Positions 55,965 to 64,000 of a stretch of 64,000 bases of DNA are shown piece after piece. This DNA comes from Chlorella sp. KRBP (taxonomy: Eukaryota; Chlorophyta; Trebouxiophyceae; Chlorellales; Chlorellaceae). The first letter of the stretch is position 1. Each line of letters opens with the position of its first letter. The stretch spans positions 16,774 through 80,773 of the forward strand of contig QAXK01000427.1 in assembly GCA_004335735.1 (NCBI GenBank), in the 5' to 3' direction. Position numbers and translations under genes: made by a program. The notes under the pieces are model-generated. The model was given only the letters and a program-made list of their open reading frames with translations, was not told the DNA's origin and made no database searches.

Positions 55965-58900
55965 ATGCGGGAGGACGAGCTGCAGGAGCGCGCCCTCGCC
56001 CTGCGCTTTGGCCAAAAGTGGCTGCGGCAGGTCAGTGTGTGCGGGCGTGCCGCTGGGTAGTGATGGCCCGATTCATCGTGCGTCATCGGTCGTGCCCCCG
56101 CTTCATATCCCCCCTTTTGCAGGCGTTCCCAAAGGGCAGGCGCAGCGCTTCTGGGCAGCAGGCCGAGGACGACGAAAGCGTGCAGCACGAATGCCCAGTG
56201 CACCTCATCGTGATGAAGCGGGACTCAGGGCAGCCCAGCAGGGTGGTGCACGGCAAGGACCTCAGCCGCCTGGAGCCCGGGGGAGAGGTGTTCAAGGGTC
56301 AGCCCTCGCTGCTGGCAGACCCGCTCCACCCGTCCATGCCGCACGGCGCTTTCTACCTGCCCGCTGACAATTCGTTCTGGTCCAACAACCTGCCAGAGTG
56401 AGTGGGGTGGGAAGCAGTGAGCTCACATAGTGCAGCACACACGTTGCTCACTCAGTAGCTGGCATTGCCCACCTGTTGCTCCTGTGCAGCTACATGACCA
56501 TTCTGTTCCGCCAACCGTCGCACGTCTACATCATAATGAGCGCCTTCAACAGCGACCCAAGGTGCGCACTATGGCCCACCTCACACACAGTTTGGAGCAG
56601 GTTGATGACTGCCTGCAGGCAAGCAGACCTGCAGCGGCCGGGCCCTGCTGCTGCTACGCTGTCACACCCACGCAGGTGGCTGCGCTCGCAATTCTTCAAG
56701 CTGCGCGACCCAAACTTCAACGAGGTGCACCTGCGCGTCAACTGGCAGCTGCCATGGCAGAGCCGCACGCAGGTGGGTGCCAGGGGGGCTGCTGCTCGCC
56801 GGTGCGGCTGTGCTGAGCTCGTGACAAGCAGACGTCTGCAGTTTGCTGCCTTGAGGCAGCGAAGCCTCTGGGCCCTGGTTCTGCTCGGGAACTTCCATTG
56901 AGCTGTGAGTGCGAGTGGCATCCCTCGTGCTGCTGCCCTGCAGTACATCCTGCTTGGCAAACTGGCGGCATTCCGGCGCAACACGCTTCGAGTGTACAAG
57001 AGCAAAAAGGTCTACCACGCCGGCGACGTGCTGGTGCTTGGAGGTGCGTCCTTGCCACTCACCATTCACCATTTCCGTGACCTGCATGCATACCGCCAGC
57101 AACGCACGGCCGCAAAAGGCATGCCTACTGATACCATCTGCTGTCATGTGTGTCCTTGCCTTGAGGCCTGCAGGCATGGGGCTCGCCGACATGATTGAAA
57201 CAAACGTGAGTGGTGGCCCGAACTCTGCGCTCTTGCACTGCTCACATGTTGGCCGATCATGGTAACATTAGCACCGGTGTGAATGCATTTACCCTGCCAT
57301 GCATATATACGCAGTACCTTGTGGCGTTCAAGGGCGGTGACAGCCTGCCGGAGGCTCACATGGAACGCCCGCCTGCCCCGCCCACCTCCGCCCTGCCCCT
57401 CGGCAACAGCCTCGTCACATTCAATGCACCCAACTCCTCCGGTGTCGACGCACAAGCACATAGCCACCTGCCTTTTGCTTCCATCCCTGTGGACTTCCCC
57501 TCGTTTTGGTCCCGCCTGGTCAAGGGCGTGCGGCGCGGGCGCGTGGCGGATGTGTTGGCGATGCTGGACGGCGAGAAGGAGCGTGCCAAGGAGGAGGAGC
57601 GTCCCTCCTTCATGGATGAGCACGACTTCACCTACCTGACGCCACAGGAAGCAGAACGGGACGAAGTGGTGCGTCTTGTGTGGGGACGCACGTAGTGGCT
57701 CCTCAACTTGGCTGCGTCGGGGCCGTTAGCCACCAGTGCCCCCCCGTGATGTGTCCAGCGATGTTGTACGTGGCCCCGTTGATGCATATGCTTACTCGCA
57801 GCCCTTGGTCACGGATGTGGCGGCCAAGACAGGCTCGCTCGAGATGCTCTGCGTGCTGGTGCGTCGCTTAACCGTCTATTGCAGCACCAGCATGCGGCAA
57901 ATATGCTGAGCTGCCCTTCAACCTGAAGGCTACCAAGGGCGTGCGCGCACGTGTGGCATTCCTGCACGCAGTTGAGCAGATGCGAGTGCGAGCTGTCGCT
58001 GCGGGGCCTGCAGTTCCTGGTGCGCAACTGGGAGCAGGTCCCGCCACAGTTTGGCAGCGCCGAGAGCCTGCTGCTAGAGTACGTCTGCACCCACCCAAGT
58101 GAGTGACTGCTCGCACATGGGGCTTGCACTCCTGGGGTGGGTGGGTGCGTGCCCAGGATGGGCTGCAAGGCGTGGCACGCTGGTCGCTTCTAATCACGAG
58201 CGTGCTTGTGCTGTGTGGAGCTGTGTGCAGGCCCTCTGGCTGTGGTGAGCACCATGATGATGGCGGTGCGCCTGGAGATCAGCGACAGGACCAAGAAGAA
58301 GCCCACCGTGGAGCTGGAGGACGTGAGTGCCTCACCAGGGGTGTCTGACTGTGGCTTTCTCACTTGCCTGCTGACACGTGATGAGGATACACGCTTGACG
58401 TCACACGTGTCCTTCACACACTGTTGCTGCTGCTTCTGTCGCAGGCCCTGGCCCAGTTCGTCAAGCTGCAGCACCTGCTCATGAGCCAGTTCCAGGACGC
58501 GCAACGCAAGCTGCACGGGGGCAATGAGACCGAGTCGCTGCCGCGCATGGAGACCTTTCTCGACTCACACGTGAGCGCGGTGTGTGGGACGGGAACGCCA
58601 TGCCCATATGTACACGCAGGGAAAGCCGTGGCATTCAACAGTGTGCATGGAGCAATGCCACGGCCTGCAGTCAGCCACGCTCTCGCATGCACCTCGCCAC
58701 ACTGGTCCCGCTGCAATTGTCTCTCGCAAGGCCCCGTGTCAACGTTGACTTGCAGAGCTGCGGAGCACGCAGCCCCATGACGCTGTCGGACTTCAGGCCG
58801 CTGCGCGTGGCCTTCCAGATGGAGGACGCCACCTTCATGGCAGCTCCACTGGTGCAAGGCTACCTCAGGAGGGTGAGAGCGGGCACACGCAGCTGCGCCT

Positions 58901-61900
58901 GAGCACAGCGGTGTGCGCTGCCAGCCACTCCCTGCTCATCCGCCGCCACCCTCACCGCGTGGTGTTTGCCCAGGTGTGGCTGGGCAAGGAGTACGTGCTG
59001 GAGACGGTCAAGGACGGACGGCAGGCGCTCTCTGTGCTGGTGCGGTGCCACTGCTGTTGGCTGCATGTTGCCCTGTGCATCCGTGTGGGTGCGGGAATGA
59101 GATTGCCGATTAACGCTGATGACACGTCGCCTTGATTGGTATGGCCCTGCAGGACCCCTCCTCGCCCTTTGTCATCATGTGCAACCTGGGCTTTGCTGCC
59201 CCGGACTGGTGGACACTGGAGCAGTGCCTGCGCCTCTGGTGGCACAGCTACCACGGCTCACGGGTGAGCGGCGCGCTGGGTCCCTGCTGCGGCTGCGACG
59301 CGCCCTCTCCTCGGGCGGATGCACTTGCTTTTTACCAGAGCGATGCCCATTCACTCTGACTGTGCCCCGTGTGCTGCCACCGCAGGCCTTCTACAACAGC
59401 CCACGCTGCCGGTGGATCATGAGGCTCATGGGCATGCTCTTTTACACAGTAGCCTTCTTCCAGGTGCGGCCATCTACCCAAACAGATACACGTACGCTCT
59501 TTTAGGCGAAGCGGGCCGCAGCCAGAGACCACTGCACCACCAAGCTGCCACGCAGCGCCTGCCTCGTCTTGCGGCCCAACACTATGGCACCATGCGCTGC
59601 CTGCCTCCTCACGTGCAGGTCATGAATGTGGACCTGGTGCCATCCTGGCTCCCCATGGAGATGCCTCCTGAAACTGACGACTCAGGTGGCAACAGCACCA
59701 GCCCCGCAGCACCTACCGTTGGGCTTGACAGCGCAGGCGCGGCGGCTGCCGTCATGGACAGCAGGAACGTCATGTTCAACTCGATCATCTTCATGATCTG
59801 CATTGCCGGCAACATTGTCGAGACGCTGCTGACGCTGTGGGCGCACCACACGCCGTGGCTCTATATCAAGCGCAGCAAGATGCTGCTCCTGTTCCTGGCC
59901 CTGGATGCGTTCATGCTCACCGTGGCGCTGCTGGACACGCTGTACCAGAACGCGGACGTGCACATCCACCTCAGCGACGAGACGCACTTGCGGCTCGGAC
60001 TGGTGAGGCGCTGGCTTCTGCGGCAGGACACTATTGGGTGCTCTGGAGCAAGTGCGTCGTGTCTCAGGCGTGCATGATGTGATTGCTGATGACCCTTGCC
60101 ATCGTCCGTCCTGCAGGCGTGGGCATCCTGTGCTCCACTGGTGCTGGGGCGGCTGCTGGGCGCCTTGACGCCCATCTTTGAGAACTTAGGGCCGTTCCTC
60201 CAGACCATGCAGGTGGGCGGGCGGTGCTCATGTGCTGCACGCGGGTCAGCCGGTGCAAGGCACGTTCGCATCATAAGCACCAGACGCAGGTGACAAAGTG
60301 ACTGGTGCACGTGTGTTGACGTGCAGGCCATGATGTACGAGCTCCTGCTGTTCGCCCTGCCCTGGGCCGCAATCACTGGCGGATTCGCCATCTCCCTGAG
60401 CATGGTGAGCTGCACTCAGACTCCCGCTAGCCGACAGCTGGCCCGCGCACACTTGACTGAAAGAACAGGGGTGTCAAGCATCTGAATGCGTTCACCAGTC
60501 ACACTGGGTTTCGACTGGGTGGCCCGACGCTGTGCAGGTGTATGGTGGCGCCAGCATGGCGGGCTTTGAGGTGCCAGGTGAGCGTCATGGACGAGATAGC
60601 TAGCGCACCTGTGGCCCGCTGTCGGTGTGTGAGGCCCCACTAACCCAGCCTGATCTGCCTGAGCTGGTGCAGGCTGGCTGGGCAACCCCTTTGACAGCTT
60701 CTGGACTACGGTCATGTTCCTCTTCTTGGGCTTCTCGTCCCAGAGCTTCGACTACTCGATCTTCAATGAGCTCAGCCCCAAGGAGTTGCGCGTGTATGGG
60801 CAGGTCATCTTTGCCATCTACACGGTGAGGCTGCGGGCTGGCAGTCTTGGTGCTTGCTTTGTGACGGTGGCCACCTGCGGACACAGCCATGGTGACGTGA
60901 GATGCGCTGCCTGGCATGGTCCACCCCCATGCCTGGCGCAGGTTCTGTCCATCATCCTGCTTGCCAACCTGCTTATCGCCATCATCACGTACCGCTACAA
61001 GCCCGACCTGGTGCGCGAGCAGGCGGCTCTCTCGCACGCCGAGCTCGTGGACAAGCACCAGTTCCAAGTGAGTGCGGTGCAGTCGGGTCGCTTCTGAAGT
61101 GCGCACACTGGGCCACCGCAAGGGAGGGAACGTTGCGAGAGGTGCCTGGATCAGAACAAGCTGGGAACTACAGATCTGATTCCGGCGTACCTGGACGATT
61201 GAGGGGAAAATGCTTGCTGCTGGCCACTTGCAGGTGGAGCACCAGCTGCTGTCGTCCCCCTTCTGCCTGGTGCAAGCCCCGCTCATGTGGCTTCCTCAGG
61301 TGGGCACAGCAGGGTCGGGTGGTGGCTGGCACCCACTGGCACGCTTTCACCATGTGCTCATGACATGGCACGCTCAGCTGTGCCCCTGCCGCCATGCACG
61401 ACAGGGCGTGCGCACCAAGGAGCACCCCATCGTGTGGTGGAGGCGGTCGCTGCCCTTCCTGGATGGTGAGTGTGTGTGAAGACCCTGGCAACGCCAAAGC
61501 TGTCGTTGGGTGGACACCAGAGCGTCTTGACAAACCTTGGGTTGGCCTTGGACCTTGGGCGCTGCAGGTTTTTCATCAGCCACGCCGCGCTTCACCACGC
61601 TCCCCACGGGCCGGGCCGAGGTACCGCACCTCCTGTACCTGCTCACGCTCCGGCCCATGATCTGGGGCGTGTCCATGGCGGGGTACGCTGTGCACGTGCC
61701 CCTGTGCATCGTCTTCTTCGCTTGCAAGGTAGGTGGAAAGGTGGCTAGGTGGTGGCAAGGTGGTGGTAGCGACTGTTGTCTCCTGTTCTGTGGACGGCGC
61801 AACTGTGATCAGCTTGGCTGAGACCACAACTCTCCTTACTCTGCTCCCACACACACAAGGTGCTGGCACCAGTCATGGGCAGGGGAGCGGTAGTGAGACC

Positions 61901-63963
61901 ACGGACACATGTGCCTGAAGCACCCAGTGCTCCCCACTGCCTGTTGCAGCGGAGCGTGCCAAACGTGCAGCCTGGCGTGCCTCGGGTGGTTGTGTGCTGA
62001 GTTGGTGCCATGGTTTTGTGACGGTTTGTGCGTGCGAGACGTTTGGCGCTTTGGCAGTTTGGCAGTTTGTGCGTTCGCTGTGTGGGCATGGCCTGCCATG
62101 TAAGCACCTCTCGTACTGGTGCCACACTGCACCCCACAGGGCTACCAAAAGGTGCTGGACGAGGGCAAGGCCGTCTACCTGCTCATGACAGGCCACCACA
62201 GCGTGGGCCACAACACGGACGCCTCCCTCCTGTCGCGCTCCTCACTGGCAGCCACGTCCCTGGACGGCGCAGAGCAAGGCCCCGCCGTCACTGCGTCCAT
62301 GGTGCCTGGCATGGCAGGGAGCGCACAGGCCTCGGCCATCAGCTTCAGTACTGCTGTGCTCCCAGCGGGAGGGCCTCAAGCGGCTCAGGCACCCGGCGCA
62401 AGTGCTGCGCGCAAGATATGGAGGGCATTGAGGCTGACGTCAGAGGCCTTGTTTTGGGGTGTCGTTGGTGAGCACAGAGTCTGAAGTAATCCGCATGAGC
62501 AGCGCGTGGCATGCCCATACCATGCCCATGGCCTGACACAACGGCATGTTCGTTTTGGCCTCTTTTGAACGCTTGCAGGCACTGTCGCCGTCTTGGGGTT
62601 CAGCCTGGGAGGCACGTTTGTCAGCAACTCCCTGTACGCGTGGGGCTGGTCCATCTGCTGGAGCCTCAAGCACCTGGTGGTCGGCGCGTGGCAGGGGGGT
62701 GGCGAGCAGGCGAGGGCGGGGGCGCGCGCAAACAGCAACGGCAAGGTCGGCCAGCAGCCGTCACGTAGATGGCCCAGCGCCAGCCGCAAGATTGCACCGG
62801 AGGAGGGCATGGCGCAGGTCGGTGCCGTGCAGCCAGGCAGCAACCGCACCGGCGTGGTCAGCCCTTCCTCCCTGGCTGACCTTCTGTCAGCCGAGCCAGG
62901 CAGCGCCGGTGTGGAGGCTGGCGAGATGACTGCGGATGAAGTGGCCAAGGCTGCCCTCAGGTGTGTAGCCCTTCAGTCTGAAGCTGTGCTTGGTAGTGCA
63001 CAACCTTGCCCTTCCCGGGGCTGCCTCAAGCGGGATGTGTACGAGAGGGGTTTGCATGGCACGCCATGCCCACACAGTGAACGAACGAATGTGTGCAACA
63101 ACTGCACCTCGTGCTTGCGCAGGCGTGAGCGCTTGGCGGAGGACCTGACGTACATCAGCAGCCAGGAGCTCCACGACCTGATCGAGCAGATCTTTGGCAT
63201 GCGGCCCACCACGTCCGCCAAGCTCAAGATGCACCGAGACAAGGGCTTCAAGGACAACGCCTGGGACATGTTCCGCGTGGCCAGTCGAGGTGGTCCTGGG
63301 CACTCGCACAGCCACGGCGGCTTCGCATCTGGCGGTTCGCGCACCGCCGGCGGCTTGGGCAAGTTCCGGGCTGCGGGGCTCGTCGCCAAGCTTGGTGGCA
63401 GCGGTCTGAGTCAGGCTCTCGGCAGCCGCCCTTCCTCGGTGATCAAGGCCGGCGCAGGCAGTGCGCTCAAAGCGCGCTTCTCGGTGGGCGGCGCGCCGTC
63501 CGGACCCATGTCACACGTGGGCGTCACCGAGGTTAGCGACTCCCAACCACCTCACGAGCAGGTCGAGGAGCTCAAGCTCATGGTGGCGCAGCTGACGCAG
63601 GGACAGCAGCGTTTGGAGGCTGCCCTGGCAGCGATGACCACGCAGTTTGCGACCATGGCGCAAGGGACGCAGGAGGGAGGCGGCCAGAGCGCACCTGCGG
63701 CTGTGTCCAGCGCTCAGGCAGCCACGCCGGCAGGGGAGAGAGTGGGCAGCGCAGCGGCTGACCTGCAGGGTGCGCCGTCAATTGCCAGCAACGCGCCGCA
63801 GCAGACGGCGGCAGTCGCCGGTGGCAGGGTGCATCAGACCCTGGCAGTAGCGTGGGCCAGGCACATGCAGGATGCAGCAGCAACGGACACCGTACCTGCA
63901 CGCAGCCCGGCAGAGTTGCCCGGCACTGCGAATTCATCCATGCCTCCGCCCGAAGGAGGGTAG
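55965..63963 (+). CDS. TRP-like cation channel
   Basis: Tetrameric-type cation channel of the plasma membrane or cilium, by family. The first exon 55965-56030 starts MREDELQERALALRFGQKWL; then 56123-56397 and about 20 more exons to a last long one ending at the stop 63963. A cytosolic amino-terminal region of several hundred residues (ECPVHLIVMKRD, FNEVHLRVNWQLPWQS, RRGRVADVLAMLDGEKERAK) is followed by the membrane part: RWIMRLMGMLFYTVAFFQ, SIIFMICIAGNIVETLLTLW, KMLLLFLALDAFMLTVALLD, a LVLGRLLGALTPIF segment, MYELLLFALPWAAITGGFAI, the pore FDSFWTTVMFLFLGFSSQSF and S6 VLSIILLANLLIAIITYRY (TRP-like LLxNLLIAI). Two further hydrophobic segments follow S6 (GVSMAGYAVHVPLCIVFFAC and VVGTVAVLGFSLGGTFV). 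The carboxy tail is long, with a coiled-coil stretch VEELKLMVAQLTQGQQRLEA. The pore family is well supported; the subfamily is not. Confidence 0.82.
62069..62118 (-). repeat. Dispersed repeat family B, inverted copy
   Basis: On the minus strand, TACGAGAGGTGCTTACATGG followed by CAGGCCATGCCCACACAGCG and AACGCAC. It lies in an intron of the TRP-like gene. Confidence 0.8.
63034..63090 (+). repeat. Dispersed repeat family B, direct copy
   Basis: TGTGTACGAGAGGGGTTTGC then ATGGCACGCCATGCCCACAC and AGTGAACG. It lies in the last intron of the TRP-like gene (between AAKAALR and RERLAEDL). Confidence 0.82.
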
Positions 63964-64000
63964 TCCATGCCTGTATGGGGCGTGATGCCCTGGCCTCGTT

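Noticed and set aside
1..64000. tRNA, rRNA or snRNA genes
   Set aside because: I looked for tRNA cloverleaf boxes and rRNA/snRNA words and saw none I could support by eye.
1..64000. Viral or transposon proteins (reverse transcriptase, transposase, capsid)
   Set aside because: No such motifs were recognised; the repeats seen are short and non-coding.

Overview
The window is nuclear DNA of a green alga. It is GC-rich, and almost every gene is cut into many short exons by introns of roughly 80-350 bp (some longer) with GT(G/A)-donor and (T/G)GCAG-acceptor borders. Gene content is plant/green-lineage: a plant-type CDPK with four EF-hands, a SnRK2, a plant-type 41-residue TOM6, a fasciclin (FAS1) protein and an ASH2/TRAUCO-like protein without PHD domain. 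A core chlorophyte (Trebouxiophyceae or Chlorophyceae) fits best; I cannot name the species. The chlorophycean TGTAA poly(A) signal is not evident after most stops, which leans away from Chlorophyceae, weakly.

Layout, left to right: minisatellite (1-735); CDPK (+, 1899-7150, 5' end unresolved); a repeat-rich convergent spacer; vanadium-dependent haloperoxidase (-, 9578-13274); a secreted FAS1 protein (-, 13714-15360); a 4.8 kb gene-poor, repeat-bearing stretch; an atypical tyrosine-kinase-like protein (-, 20208-22442); an F-box protein (-, 23318-27037); low-molecular-weight tyrosine phosphatase (+, 27326-29053); PRPF39-type U1 snRNP protein (-, 29330-34126); TOM6 (+, 34285-34410); ASH2L-type COMPASS subunit (+, 34484-36329); a secreted metallophosphoesterase (+, 36896-39890); an FkbM/Methyltransf_22-type membrane-anchored methyltransferase (+, 40434-44195); PRPF6-type U5 tri-snRNP protein (-, 44452-52551, about 23 exons); SnRK2 kinase (-, 52938-55363); and a TRP-like cation channel (+, 55965-63963).

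The genes form no single pathway, as is usual for a eukaryotic chromosome. Themes do recur: Ca2+ and stress signalling (CDPK, SnRK2, TRP-like channel), two HAT-repeat splicing factors, and secreted or lumenal proteins (haloperoxidase, FAS1, phosphoesterase, methyltransferase).

Two signals stand out beyond the genes. First, TOM6 and ASH2L lie on one strand with 73 bp between stop and start and no ATG in any frame between their two start codons, the signature of a dicistronic green-algal mRNA. Second, in at least a dozen introns (and one 3' flank) the adjoining exon edge together with its splice site is repeated once to four times as a decayed local copy (an 'exon-edge echo'), pointing to a genome-wide habit of tandem duplication across exon-intron junctions. 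Two families of short dispersed repeats also sit inside introns of unrelated genes.
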